Assembly: GCA_023238725.1 (NCBI GenBank) | Contig: CM041533.1 | Coordinates: 25,591,766 to 25,655,765, forward strand | Direction of reading: 5' to 3' | DNA: 64,000 nt | Source of the DNA: Scortum barcoo | Taxonomy: Eukaryota > Chordata > Actinopteri > Centrarchiformes > Terapontidae | Shown here: positions 31,925-44,284 of the stretch, piece by piece | How positions within the stretch are numbered: position 1 is the stretch's first letter | Layout: each line of letters opens with the position of its first letter | The notes under the pieces: generated by a model | What the model was told of the DNA's origin: nothing | The model's input: only the letters and a program-made list of their open reading frames with translations | Databases searched by the model: none | Translations under genes and position numbers: made by a program

Positions 31925-32329
31925 ACTTCATTTATATGTGTTGAGTGTGTTGCTTCATCTGTATGTATTTATGTATGTGGGCTTGTGTCTCCCCGTCTCT
32001 GTGGTGAAACTGAGCCATACATGTGTGTGTGTGTGTGTGAGACCCGACCCCTGTCAGGGTCCTCTCTGCTCTGTTCACCTCCAGGGAAGTGGTTGTGTAC
32101 CAAGTGTTTTGTGTGTTTGTGTCTGTATGTGTGTCTGAGTATTAAAATAGTGTGCTGGAGATCACATGGGAGCCTAAAATCTCTGATCTAGACTAAGCCG
32201 AAGAACAGAATGAGATGATGGAGGAATGACTGAAAGAGTCATGAGAGAGATGAGTGATGGAAATTAAAGTCAGCCATTCTCAGAAGTTTTGATATGGGCC
32301 AAAGACTTTTTGTAATATGTTTTAAGTAT

Positions 32330-32715
32330 GTTTTAAAGAAATCATTTTGAGAAATATGCTTACGCTCTCTTAGATAACAAGAATGACTCTCATGCTCTCA
32401 TATCTTTGAACTGAATACAAAAGCTAGACCCAACAATGATAGCTTAGCTCAGAATTACGACTGGAAAAAGGGGAAACAGCTAACCTGACTCAGCTTACTC
32501 ATTAACATTTTATCTTTCTTTCTTTAATCCATACAGAAATCGAAGTGTAAAAAGAGCAAGTAATTTTATAGAGGATCATTTGTGAAGCAATGTCTTGAGC
32601 CAGTCTGGCCTCATCCCCCATGTTCAGTCTTAATGCTAAGCTAAGCTGGTCCTGTGCAGACGTTAGGGTGGGATCAATCAAGACCTTGACAGGATATTGC
32701 TCTTTAAACAATAAA
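32330..32715. repeat. Interspersed teleost repeat (non-coding)
   Basis: Carries phrases I recognise from a very common teleost repeat: gagaaatatgcttacgctct, gatagcttagctcag, ggaaacagctaacctgactc, tttaatccatacagaaatcg and aagtgtaaaaagagc. It is degenerate and its class is uncertain. Confidence 0.7.
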
Positions 32716-32760
32716 TGAAAATAATCATGTATCTCATCTCATGTATGCATGACTTTATAT

Positions 32761-32763
<3 letters not shown>

Positions 32764-32856
<93 letters not shown>

Positions 32857-32869
32857 TATTGAGTGCAAT

Positions 32870-32907
<38 letters not shown>
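32764..32907. repeat. (TA)n microsatellite, two blocks
   Basis: A 90-bp TA block (32764-32853) and a 33-bp TA block (32875-32907), each followed by near-identical tattcatattgag..tgcaatacaa. This suggests a tandem duplication that included part of the TA tract. Confidence 0.95.
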
Positions 32908-32910
<3 letters not shown>

Positions 32911-33974
32911 TATTGAGGTGCAATACAATGTACAATTTTAAAGACTGAATTCTTTCTCTAAAATCTGAAAATAAAGATTTAGAGGATTGTGCTGCAGAGG
33001 TGGTACTCTCTGATTCAAGCTGAAATAAAGATTTATTTAAGACAAGAAATGGTATAAATGTCCTTAGGAGGGATGTAAATATTATATAAAGTCCTGTTTC
33101 CATAAAAACATAACTTATACTATATATTTACAGTACAGATACAAATATTTATATCCTAAAAAAGCTCACATGGACATTAAACACACACTGTGTGATTAAG
33201 AGAAAAGATGTATATTGCATAGCAGTCTCTACTGTGTACTATGTATGTATGTCATTTGTTAGGATTAATAAACTAGAGCAATGATATGTCTATGGGCCAG
33301 TTATGTCTCCTGAACATCATGTTTGCCTTCATACATTGAAACTCACACTCAATTCACGACGTTATCGTTTGTGTAACAGCCTGAAAGTGCTCTTTATCAA
33401 CCATCACATTCAAAATAACAAAAGCATCATTTCCTCTGTCTGTGTTTGTCTTACATTAAGTCAGTGAGATGCTTTGAAGCCTCTGGTAATGTTCTCTGTC
33501 TGTCTCTAAAGTGCGACTCTACCGTATTGTTGGTCACACAATGGCAGCACGCTGGTACACTTCCTCGACCCATCGAGGAGGAAATTTTACATTTGTCACA
33601 CTCATGTCTGTCTTTGTGTGTGTGTCTGTTGCTCTCCACTTGCATCAAGTAATGTAATGAGTGGAAAGGTGCTGAAAAGCAGAGAGCTACAATTCTTCAA
33701 CAATGAAGCGTGTATCACCCAGAGGCTTACTCATACAAACGTGGAGGTGAAGGAAACCAGAATAAATGGAACGATGAAAGAAAGAGAGAGTAAGGAATGT
33801 GTGAGTGAGTTACTGAGCCTTGTGTGTTTGGAAAAAGTCTGATAGCTTCTGAAGGCTTAAGAAAAATGATTGTTTTCCATTTAGACTCATTTTACAGCTC
33901 AGCTGAAGCTGGATTATTTTAGCATGATACTGATATCAGGTTTGAGTGGTTAGAAAATATCTAAATAATATATA

Positions 33975-34440
33975 TACAGTATACATTACTGTTCAAAAGT
34001 TTTGCATCACCTACCATCTTCCACATATTTGAAATAGTATGTAGTATTAGATAACAATATAATAAATCAAAAGTTATTGTTAAAAGACCTTGGAAGCTTA
34101 GTATCAAACCTTATGGAGGTGTGTTGCAACAATAGTGCAACAATAATGCCTCTAATAAACTGTAAATGACATTGTAAAACTTTAAAATACAAAATAATGG
34201 TTCAGCACTATTGGAACTATATCAGCGAATATTAGCTGAACATTAAACCTGTTCAGTCAAACCAATTAGCAGACTGCAGAGAACCCAAAGAAGAATGGGC
34301 ATCCAAAACATTTAGAGTCTCTGTGGTTCAATTATGATCGATGGATTTACTTTCACTCACTAACAAATTTCAGCTTAAAGGTATTTTGATTAAAAAATGG
34401 TTCTAACAGTATTCTCATCTGTTCTGCAGCAGGACGTCAA
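33975..34440. repeat. Probable interspersed repeat
   Basis: Begins with attactgttcaaaagttttg, a phrase typical of widespread vertebrate/teleost interspersed repeats. The rest is A/T-rich without coding potential. Boundaries and class are not certain. Confidence 0.4.
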
Positions 34441-34449
34441 CTAAATGAA

Positions 34450-36290
34450 ATTTTGACCATTTAATTCTTCTTCTTTTTTTCTATTTCAAATTAAAATAAT
34501 ACATTTGGAGTTATACTGCCTCTTTATTTTAATCAGTAATAACTAACTGACAGCCTCTAAAAGTTTCCTGTATACTGGTGCATATCTGCAAACTTCAACA
34601 CTGATGCTGATACACTCTATCTGTGACACATAAGTACCATCTGATACAATATTAGACAGCAGAGGAGATCAAATATTAAAAATCAAGTTACAGCTGAATA
34701 AAGCCTTTTGCCCACTGGGTGGGGCTGTATGTCCATGCTATGTCCGCCCTCATAGGGTCCATGTTGTCTCGACAGTTTTGTCTTTGTTTTACAGAGGCAT
34801 GAACAGTTCTCACTGTCTAATCTGTGCTCAGGTGTTGCTGCTGTTAGCAAAGCTACAGAATAGAGAGGTTCATTTTCCTGCTGTCATCCCTCTGTCATTC
34901 TCTTCTCCTCTCTCCTTCTCTGCCTGCTCTCTCTTTATCGTCTCAGCTGCCTTGTTATTCTTTCCCCCTCCCTCATCTCTTCATCCTATCTCATCCTTTC
35001 TATGCTTTATTCAGACCACATGTAAAACATTACTAAGCTGCCACAAAGTTGCGAAGTGCAGAGCTTTTCTTTTTCCCTTTTTGTCCTTAACATAATCTGG
35101 TGATTTATTTAAGACTGAGAATAAAATGTGCCCTGTGGATTAAAAACACAATATGCAACTCTGTCAACATTCAAGGTCATGGTAATATGTATGTAGCTCC
35201 ACAAAAATCATATTAAGTCATTGAGCAGTACAGTTAAGCATAGAGCTATTATTTGTCTGTATATTCTCTCTTTTTTATAGGGAGGAATTGTAAAGAATCA
35301 ACAGCCACCAGAGGCTTAAAAGCTGACACGACCTTTTGTACTTATACAAGATGGACAAACACATGATCAGCGTAAAGGTCATGTGTTGCTTTTCTTGCAG
35401 TTATTAGACGCTGCAGTCAGTGACAGCAGAAATGTCTGAGACAGCAAAAGACTGATGTCGAGGGTCAGACACAGTCCAAATGTCTCTGTACTGAGGGATT
35501 AGATTTTATGCTTAAGACCAACCGCATCTCCTGCCTTCCTCTAACTCCAGCCCCCCGTCCCACCGCCTGCTCTCACCCATGCGTTGCTACTTTCATTTCC
35601 CCAACCCCCTATGCCCCACCCCTCTAACCCAGACACCCCCTGTGCAGCCTCGCCCCAAATCCCTCTTCAATCTTAAAACTCTCTCTTTCAAATCTCCTGT
35701 CCCTCAGCCCTCTCCCTCCTCACCCCCAGAGCCCTTTAGTGCTGCCAGTCATCAAAAAATGTGACCCCACTCTCCACCGCTGCGCTGGAGATGTTTAAAT
35801 TTCAGAACAATTGTTGAATATGTCTCAGGAAAACTGCATATTATGATGAGTAATAAAGAGAGATGCAGACGTGTAACAGTGTGTGTTTCTCTGTGTGTGT
35901 GTGTGTGTGAGCTGTTAACCAGTGTTAACATGGCATATCCAGTGTATCAGTGTGTCAATCCTTCAGCTAAGCCTCGGCCCTGCAGGGGTTTGCTCCTTAT
36001 TTAGGTCATCAGATGGTTGAAGGGTTAAACTCCTCTGGATTGGTGCAGACTAAAAACGAATGGTTTCAACTCCGACTGCTGGACTGAGTGGCCTAAATCC
36101 TGCACGGCACTCACACAGAAGTGCTGCTCATCATAACCACACTGGTTTTTGTGAGGGGGTGTATACAAATGTCCATACCATTATGTAAATAAAGAATTCT
36201 TAAAAATCATATATTTCACATGGCTAGGCTAAATTTGGGGAACACGCATACAGAGACATTATTAGCTTCAGATTTGTGAAACAAGTTCAC
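34450..36290. other. Intergenic, no gene recognised
   Basis: Contains a pyrimidine-rich stretch at 34880-35010 and a C-rich stretch at 35530-35760. These give proline- and serine-rich open frames that are compositional, with no domain. Confidence 0.5.
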
Positions 36291-36299
36291 CATGTCAGA

Positions 36300-36358
36300 T
36301 GAAAAAGGGACCAGATTTCCCCCTGCGATAAATAAAGTATTCTGATGATGATGATGTT
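36300..36358 (+). mobile_element. LINE 3' tail
   Basis: The phrase tttccccctgcgataaataa, then agtattctgatgatgatg, resembles the terminal segment plus 3' microsatellite of a common fish LINE. No coding part is attached. Confidence 0.45.
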
Positions 36359-36739
36359 ATAGTGTGGTCTTCACAATTTGTTTCTGCTGCCCCCATGTGG
36401 CCAAAAACAAAACGGTTATTGCAGGTTTGAAGAGGTGAACAAAGATACTGACATACAGTGTGTCAAAACACACTTTTGGAAAGGAGCAGTGGTAACATAG
36501 CAACTGACAATTAACAAGATAGCTGCTAAAAATCGTAGAGGAAGTACAGAACTTAACCAACTCTAACTCTAACTAGGTGAGGCCAAACAAACGATAGCGA
36601 CCTGCATGTTCCTCTTTAGATAGCATTTGATTAGAATATCTAATAGGCATTATCATTGTCTTTTTTATTGCATTTGGTTTATTTCAACTTTGTTTTCCTC
36701 TAAACCATTTTTTCGTTATTCATATTTTTGTGTTCATTA

Positions 36740-36787
36740 GTTTTACTGTTAATAGAAAATGTGCTATACAAATAAAGTTTGATTGAT
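36740..36787 (+). mobile_element. L2-type 3' tail fragment
   Basis: The phrase gtgctatacaaataaagttt followed by gattgattt is the usual end of L2/Maui-like elements. Only the tail remains, immediately ahead of another LINE fragment. Confidence 0.6.
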
Positions 36788-37155
36788 TTGGTGTCTGAGC
36801 TCAGGCTAAAAAGTAAGGTGAGGATCTCAGAAATGTGGAGGGAATTCAGAGTAGAGCCACAGCTCCTTTGCATCAAAAGGAGCCTGCTGAGGTGGTTCGG
36901 AAATCTGATCAGGATGCCTTCTGGGCAGCTTCCTTTGGAAATCGTCTCGGCACATCCAACTGGTAGAGCCCCCGGGGTAAGCCAAGAACTGGAGGGAGAG
37001 ATTATATATCTCATCTGGCCTGGGAGCCCCAGGATCCCCCTGGAGGAGCTGGAAAACACTACTGGAAGAATGATGTGTTGACTACGTTGTTTATCCTGCA
37101 GCCTCTGTGATCCGGCCCTGGATAAACTGGTGATAATGGAAGGATGGATGATTAA
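36788..37155 (+). mobile_element. Non-LTR retrotransposon C-terminal fragment
   Basis: An open stretch translates to LLRWFGNLIRMPSGQLPLE, a PTGRAPG segment and PRIPLEELENTTG. This is the C-terminal tail seen in many fish reverse transcriptase ORFs. It is followed by a 3' end running into ggaaggatggatgatt. It is strongly 5'-truncated and inactive. The exact LINE clade cannot be told from this piece. Confidence 0.75.
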
Positions 37156-37379
37156 ATTATCAAACCTGGACCCAAGCAGTGAATGAAAAATAAAATTATG
37201 TCATTACATATCACTCACTATTTTCTTCACATTTGTGTTTGCAGAAAGCCCAAACTTTATTTCAGCTTCAGTGGCACTGTTGCATCACTACAAGGTTTGA
37301 TCCTTGATCCTTTTTAAGGAGGATTTTTATTATTGGTTTGCTGAGTAACCATGAATCAGTCATGTGAATCAAATATTTG

Positions 37380-37590
37380 ATGCCACAAAAAGCTTTATAC
37401 ATTCCCATCAGCCTCAGCTTTATTTTAAGTAGCACAAGTTCACTCCCATTAGCATGCTAACATGCTAAAGCAAGATGGTGAACACACTAAATATCACACT
37501 TGTTTAGTATCAGCATGTTAGAATCCTAATTGTGATCTACTGAGATTAGCACATTACAGCCTCACAGTGCTGTGAGCATGACTATTTTAT
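37380..37590. repeat. Interspersed teleost repeat (non-coding)
   Basis: Phrases cattcccatcagcctcagct, ttagcatgctaacatgctaa, agatggtgaacac and atcagcatgttag belong to a common teleost interspersed repeat in reverse orientation. The copy is fragmentary. Confidence 0.65.
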
Positions 37591-37799
37591 TTTTGTGTAT
37601 GTGTGTTTTTTTTAGTGTGTGTGTTTAAGGCCTGTTTGTGTTTATGTGTGCTTTTGCTTAGTTGAGTCGATGTAGTGATGACCATGTGTGTATGAAAGGT
37701 TGACTTAAGAAGGCATTCAGTGTATACAGTATACAGTGTATGAGGGTCATCAGAAAAAAATTATCAGAATTTCTTTCCACATCACAACCAAAGTTAATC

Positions 37800-37879
37800 T
37801 GGAAAATGGAAAAACTCAAATGGAGTTGGATGATGGAATTCTTCATCATCCAACTCCATTTGAGTTTTTCCATTTTCCA
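37800..37879. repeat. Perfect 36-bp inverted repeat (hairpin), 8-nt loop
   Basis: Arm 37800-37835 is exactly complementary to 37844-37879, with loop gaattctt. There are no mismatches in 36 bp. Overlapping open frames are symmetric artefacts of the palindrome. Flanks are unrelated A/T-rich sequence. Confidence 0.95.
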
Positions 37880-38019
37880 CCATATGGAGTCAACAGTTTC
37901 TATAACTCTAAAGAAAGATTAATTTTGTTCTTGCCTGAAAATATATCTGAATTTGTTATTAAGGTGGTAATGAATACATAGAGTAGAGCAGAAAGACTAG
38001 TTTTATTGACATCTCTACC

Positions 38020-38360
38020 ATTTCTTTCACTTTTGAATGGAAAAGACAGAGGGTGAGTATCTGGGGAGAGGCACAATGTTAAGGAGAAAGGAAAAGACTG
38101 AGGGAGAGGAATGATACAGCAAAAGAGGAGCGTGAAAGAGGAGACAGGGTAGATGTGTGACAGATTGAGTTTGGGTAAGACAGGAACAAAGATGCTGATG
38201 ATAGGAGAGAGAGAGAGAGGGAGAGAGCGAGAGAAAGAGAGGATGCAGGAAAGCAGGACATTGCATAACAGACCAGAGGAGAAGAAGGGAGGGAACAGAA
38301 GAAGGGTTGATGGGAGGATAAATGGAGGAGAGGACAGGCGGTGACGCAGTCTGTGAATGA
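38020..38360. repeat. Purine-rich low-complexity stretch
   Basis: G/A-rich on the plus strand, with a near-pure GA run at about 38202-38242. Long serine/leucine open frames on the opposite strand come from composition. Confidence 0.8.
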
Positions 38361-38829
38361 GGAGAAACCACTCCTGACTCCTCCTCTGCACGACCCTGAT
38401 GGAGATAGACGGACTTAGAGCCACGCCCTCTGGTTTGAGTCATCGCGAGCTGCTGCTGCTGCTGCTGTATAGAAAAGGAAATCAGACACAACTCAGCTTA
38501 CAGAATAACTCTGATTACTACAGGCCAACAGGTTCACTTTCAGTTCATGAGCCCAGAGTTGATTTTTTTTTTATGTGTCTTTATTTTACCTGAATGTCAC
38601 TTCGGATGTATTATAACCTCTTCAAAGGAGACCTGCTGACATATCACATCTTTAGTAACTTGAAATTACAATCAATATATTATTACAAAGAATAAATATC
38701 ATTATCAAATATATTCTTCAACTAATTTTAAATTCCAGTGTTCAAAAGTACTGATCAAAGCTCTATCTAAATAGATAAAGGAAACTTAGTGTATTACAGT
38801 GTTAGTTCAATCAATATTCCTACATCAGC

Positions 38830-39370
38830 AATGGAGCGTCGCTCCAGGTGACGGACACATGGAGAATTATCACCATCTCTGCAGCTCAAATCGGCTCCAC
38901 GGAACATTTGAAGTCTTTCAGGCTTACAACTTCACTGTTTTGGTTCAGTCTCATTAACACTGTTTCCAGCAGCAGCAGACGCCAGCTGTTTTCAGAAACA
39001 GGCTCTAATAAAGCCAGTGTATACTACCTGCTCAGCAGAGGAACATTAAACAGACAAAGTTAGTGACTAACTGGTGAACATAGTGGAGCCACAGACTGCA
39101 TGTAAAGTTGTAGTAATGGATGTAGTGAGATGTGACATCACCCATAGCTTGGATCAGAGCATTAAAGCTGACTCTCAGAGTCAGATAATAGGCATCTTCG
39201 TAAGTTATATTCAGATGGACCATGGGAGCAGAGTACAGCTCAGGTAGAGATGAGTGTTCCAGATGTCGCACCTCTGTGATGGATTCATAAAGACAAGAGG
39301 TATCAACAGGTGCTGACAGACTCTGGCTAAGAGGATCAGAACTGTTAAAGGTGAATGATGAAATCACCAC
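38830..39370. repeat. Probable interspersed teleost repeat
   Basis: Contains cactgtttccagcagcagca, ccagctgttttcagaaacag, gtgtatactacctgctcagc and ctggtgaacatagtggagcc, phrases I associate with a repeated teleost element. There is no plausible coding sequence. Confidence 0.5.
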
Positions 39371-39869
39371 TAATCAAACAGGACAGCAGTGAGTGAATCA
39401 ACTCTAAGAATTGATTTTTATGGTTAAAAACCCAGTCTGTTGCAGCATGGAGAAGATGAATGTTCTGTGTATGTGAACAAATAGAGATTTTGATTTTTGT
39501 TTCTGTTTACACAGTTTTTGTGCTTGTGTACAGTAGACAGTATGTGGCATTTGAGAGATTACAAACAAACCCACCAAATGAAATGGGAGCCATAATCCGA
39601 GATAATCCTATAGAAACCTCAGCCTCCCAACAGCCAGTCAGTCATCTGGCCAGTTCATCAGCCTGCCACTCAGGCAGCCATCCAGTCAGTCAGTCAGCTA
39701 ACGACCTGCACCAACATCCAGTCTGTCCTTTCAGTACACCACGGGGAGACAAACTGATGATGAACTATGACTTGAAAAACATCCAGTACTGAGGCACACT
39801 TTCTTTTGCTCCGGCTGGTTCACAGGTGTTTTAGTTTTAATACAACTAAAAGGAGATCAGGGAAACTGA

Positions 39870-40425
39870 GGGAGAGTTGATGGCACATTTCATTTACTTT
39901 GTCAGAGACTTTCTGTTAATGATTTCTCCTCTTTTCTTGTTAGGCTTTGCACTTTCCACTTCATCTAGCATTTTCTCAACTTTTACATTACCACTGCTGG
40001 CTGCTCACTGTATTACCACTTATATTTCATACATACTGAATAATGTCTTCATTTACACTGCACATCTTTGTATAGTTGGTTCTTATTTATTTTTTTACTT
40101 TGTCATTTATACTGTATCGACTCCTTCTTCTGCACATACTACTGGTCCTGTCCTTACTGCACATATCAAAGTTATATTGATGGTACATCATAGCTGCACT
40201 CACTCTCTCCATTTTACATATTGATTTAGATCCTTTCTTACATAACTAACTTATTTGGTTTCTGCTTCATTCTGTACATTCATTCATCTTAACTGTATAT
40301 ATAGATATGTATTGGTAAAACACCTGCTACTCATGGCACTTCATAGTCGGATGCTAAACTGCATTTCATTGTGCACTCTTGCTGTGTGCAGTAACAATAA
40401 AGATGTTATTGCACACAGTAAGCTG
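39870..40425 (+). mobile_element. LINE-like 3' end with terminal quasi-palindrome
   Basis: A T-rich segment ending in tgcatttcattgtgcactct and then aacaataaagatg, a layout typical of fish retroelement 3' ends. The last 37 bp (40382-40418) form 15-bp inverted arms with one mismatch. Confidence 0.45.
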
Positions 40426-40734
40426 TGGTAGTGGTAGTGTAAACTACCAATATTGGTCCACTGAGAGCACTTTAATTTTAAAACATGAATGATATGAACC
40501 AGTATTGTAAACCATTATTGTAACCATGCCTTGGTGGTTTAACTCCCTGAGTCCATGTTGGAAATATGTGTTGTCTTTTCTGCATCCACCGATTTACTCC
40601 AGTGTGTTTAACAAATCCATCAGTCAATCAGGTCAAAGTTTGATATTTACAGCAGCACAGAAAGGCACCATCATCCCCACCATCACCATCAGCAGCAGAC
40701 CTGCTCCCTGCAGATTCAGGCCAAAAGGCTCTTT

Positions 40735-40923
40735 TTTCTCTCCCGGCTCCTGATTGGCCGATCCCGCTAAGAAGGGGGCGGGGCCTGCGTCCAAGTCCTG
40801 GCACCAGTCTGCTCCGCGAGCAGTGAAAGGTGGAGAGAGATTTTCACCATCACACACTGTGACTGTCTCTCACACACACACACGCTCACACACTCGGCGA
40901 CAGAGACGGGACGCATCGAAACG
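40735..40923 (+). promoter_or_regulatory. map4: map4 promoter and untranslated exon 1
   Basis: A GC-rich, CpG-containing block with an inverted CCAAT box (attgg, 40753-40757) and a GC box (gggggcgggg, 40774-40783). A probable 5' UTR with a short CA tract follows and ends in a strong donor, ACG|gtgagtg, at 40923/40924. The next exon to match on this strand is the map4 start-codon exon, whose own 5' end is untranslated, so this is its likely first exon. The start site itself was not located. Another gene's promoter is possible. Confidence 0.6.
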
Positions 40924-42369
40924 GTGAGTGTTTGACGTTTGGTCTGATCTGATGATGTGTCATCGCGGGATCAGCGCTGTTTACGGGAGCGTCGCTGCGC
41001 CATCCCTCCGTCCGCCGCTAAATCAATGATGAGATTCATTTCATACCATGGATCTGGGCCTGTGTACAGATTATTGTAAGGCCCTCTGACTGCTGTGCGC
41101 GGTGTTTCCCATTACAATGGTGGAGGACAGTGGGCGTGTGTGTGTGTGTGTGTGTGGGGGGGGGTGTCATGCAGAGCTCCGTGGATTCGTGTCTCTTTGT
41201 TATGGTGGTAGGAAAGCAGTCGGGATGGAACACCCCTCCTGCTGAAAAAATCACTAGGCTGTAGTACTCCTCTAAATACCCCCATCCTGTCCCTGCAGGA
41301 GCTCCTCTGGATTCATTAATGATAATACTACTTCAACCTCTTTAACCTCAGTGTTCCCACATGGGACTACAGTAACCTATGGACTGTGCTCTGTGCTGGG
41401 GTCTGTCTCCTTCATGTTTTCACAGAGATCTGTTTCTCCCAGAGGCAGGTGCAGCTCCAGATCGGCGGAGGCCTTGTTATATAAAGGCTTGATCTTACAG
41501 CAGTTTTAGGAAGAGTGTGTGATGTTCTATAGGGACTAAGCCTGCCGTTATACAATACCGCCGCCCCCCACCCCTCTCCTCAGACACAGCTACATACACA
41601 CACTGCATCCTCTGTCTCTGTGTGGATTAGTACACATTGTTATGTCTATGCTGGTGTCTTTCTCTCTCTGCTTGCTTCTGTTTTTGGTTTTCAGACTATT
41701 TCACATGTGAAGCTGAAGGTGGTGTGTTCGGGGAGATGAAAAGCATTGTAGACTCATCAATGAATGTGCTACCACAGCACAGACACGCTGCAGGAATACT
41801 ATCAGAGCAGGAGCTGCTTAATCCTCCCCTTAATGTTTCCCTTAAAGTTTCACAGTGTCTGTTCTGTGTCTGCTTGCTTGCAACACTTGACCAAAGCTTC
41901 ATGATGTTAAAGACACATGGCTGCACCGTTACGTAAAGCGGACATTCTGCAGTCTTCATCTCGTACAGTAATGCAGCCCGACGTGTTCGGTGTCTTTGGA
42001 AAGTTCAGGGTCCAGAATTTGAGATCATTTCCTGTCAGACGATGTTTAGTGTTGATGCACCTGCTGTGGCTGTTGTTGGGTTGGAGAGGTCGGTCATTTT
42101 CCTGACAGTCTTTGTGTGATTTTGGTTGTTGGACCCTTTCGACCTTCGCAGATCTGCCTACCTGTCACCTTCTTGCAGTCTGCCTCTGCCTCTGTCGCTC
42201 ATATGTCACACTGTCAATCAAAAGGTCCTCTCCAGTTTTCATTATTTATTTTGTGACATGTCTTCTGCGCTGCAAGGTTGAAATAGAAATTGTTGATAAC
42301 ACATGACTTTATACGACATATCTGTTGATCCACATGTTGACGTGTGTTTGAGCGACAAAACTCTTTGGA

Positions 42370-42645
42370 CAAAAAAAAATGCTACAACTACCGATAATTT
42401 TCACTATTGATTCATTAGCAGATTATTCACAAGTAATTGAATAATCATTTGTCTATAAAACATCAGGAAGAATTGTTTATTATTTCAGCAAATGGCAGAA
42501 AACAAGGCAAAGATTGAATACATATAAGAATACACATAAAGTGTATTCTTTTACACATAAAGTGTATTCTTTTCTTATAAAGTGATAATCGAATATTAAA
42601 GAGGTTGCTGATCAGATTATTCTTGGTTCAGCTCTGCACAAAAGT
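42370..42645. repeat. Interspersed teleost repeat, copy A
   Basis: The phrases gctacaactaccgataattt, tcactattgattcattagca, attattcacaagtaattgaa and gtctataaaacatcag belong to a common teleost repeat rich in gattaat-type words. An internal 21-bp tandem (tacacataaagtgtattcttt twice, 42531-42572) was added. Confidence 0.65.
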
Positions 42646-44178
42646 GTCAAATAATTGTAATATTTGTTTGACTGTTGACACTGGAGAGTGAGAGGAAATG
42701 TGTGGAGAGAAGGGGGAGTGGCATACAACAAGTCCTCACCTGGACCTGAACCACAGATGTCTCAGTGAGACTATGGTGATTGTAATTCTACAATTTATTT
42801 ACAAATGTCTCTTTTCTACACGTTAAAAGCTGCAGCACTGCTAACTGACTGAAATAAACAGTGCATGGCTCTGTCTGCCTGTCATCATATCCACATTATG
42901 AAGGATCATTTTTCAACAGGACGTGTTGGGCAGATAAGCACCAATATCTCAATGCAAACAGTCACATTACAACTTATTTGTTCAAATACAGAATATTATG
43001 TGATTGTGTCACTCAGCACTACCTGTCAGTGCTCATGGAGTGAACATGCTCAGTGGACAAATAGTCTAAATAAGAGTTTCTGTCCCAGCTGTCAGACCTC
43101 CTGATTGTGCACCATGTGGAGTCTGATGGCTGGGCCAGAAAGAATCCAACACACCACTTGTAAACCTAAAGTTAGACTCATAGGTTTTCTTAGTGTCTCA
43201 GTTGTTACTTCCGTGACCTTAGTTAAGGCCTGAATTATTCAGCAAAGTCACTTTCGAGAATTTTGCATGTAGGAAACCTTGTAAACAAGCAGCAAAAGTC
43301 CCAGCACATCAGAACTAATGTGCATCAGAACAGAGAGTTCTTCAGTGTTGTTATGCGACTTGTCGTACAGACTCCAAAGAAAAGCACAATGGAAATTTAA
43401 GATAACCCTCGGTAAGAATCACTGTTCAGGATGTGTTGGACTGAAACTTTGTATTGTCCCTGGAGAAAACATTTTCAAGAGCTTAAAGGGACAATTAATT
43501 AACAAAAATGTTAAAAATACAGTAAAATACTCTTTTACTTTTCTAGCCCCTTGTAGGATATTAGGGACTGCCAGATAGTAAATTGATATTCTGTATTTAT
43601 GCCCTCCTATTGCACATGGGCAATGTGATTGGTTGCAGACATTCCCCATTTAATATGGATTCCTACTGTCACAAAGCATTTGCCTGAGGAAGGCTTAGCA
43701 CTAAAACACTGCCAATAAATGAAGTATAGCAAATTAGACAGTGTGTGAACTTGTTTGCAAAAATACAAGTTTATATGTTTGTCATGATCCAGGACCTTTG
43801 ATGAGGATATTAAAGGGCAGACCCATTCCTTTTGCTGTGGATGAACACAAAGCCACATACATTACAGTATTACATACATTACATACAGTTTGGGTGCTAA
43901 TCTTTATTTTTTATACAATGACAAAAATGCTCTGTTAATGAGTTTTGGTATAGAAAGGCCAGCTTTAAGAGGCAGCCTGATGCATGTAAAGTCATTGTGT
44001 AGATGGGAAGTATGATGGGTGGAGAAAAGGCCTCAGTGACAGTTTGTATGTTTCAACTTCAGGTAACAAAGTTGGCTGTATGATGCCGTATTATCAGCCA
44101 GGAAGATGACGGAAGAGCTGCAAAGTGGTGCAAAAACAATCGCAGGAAATGTGTGCAAATTTGCTTGAGTGTTTTCAG

Positions 44179-44284
44179 AGCTGAGGCACAAGCACAGTTT
44201 AGGATGAAGCAGATGGATTCAGATGGACAAAGTGTGACCGACTTTGAACTGCTGAAAGTTAAGCCAAGTAGAGACATCACAGAG
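44179..44284 (+). other. Exon-like segment with strong splice signals
   Basis: 106 bp between acceptor gtgttttcag and donor GAG|gtgagt, open in one frame (AEAQAQFRMKQMDSDGQSV, then DFELLKVKPSRDITE). The sequence is unlike its low-complexity surroundings but matches no family I know. Spliced to the map4 exon at 59552 it would meet a stop (taa) at once, so it would be untranslated or belong elsewhere. Confidence 0.25.

Larger units (their letters stand above)
25600..32320. other. Intergenic, mostly unannotated
   Basis: No gene recognised. Microsatellites are the main structure: CA 27237-27286, GT 28202-28239, CA 29236-29273, GT 31017-31046, GT 31888-31921. The 30838-30935 stretch is purine-rich. 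The 26040-26470 open frames on the minus strand are unassigned. Confidence 0.6.

Noticed and set aside
37736..37981. Overlapping open frames on both strands over 37.8 kb with mirror-like sequence
   Set aside because: Produced by the perfect palindrome, not by coding sequence.
37900..38491. Long Ser/Leu/Pro-rich open frames on the minus strand
   Set aside because: Caused by the purine-rich low-complexity stretch; no gene structure.
39460..39792. 110-codon open frame with a hydrophobic start and QPVSH/SHPVSQS repeats
   Set aside because: The second half is a degenerate cagtcagt tandem, and the hydrophobic start alone is not evidence of a gene.
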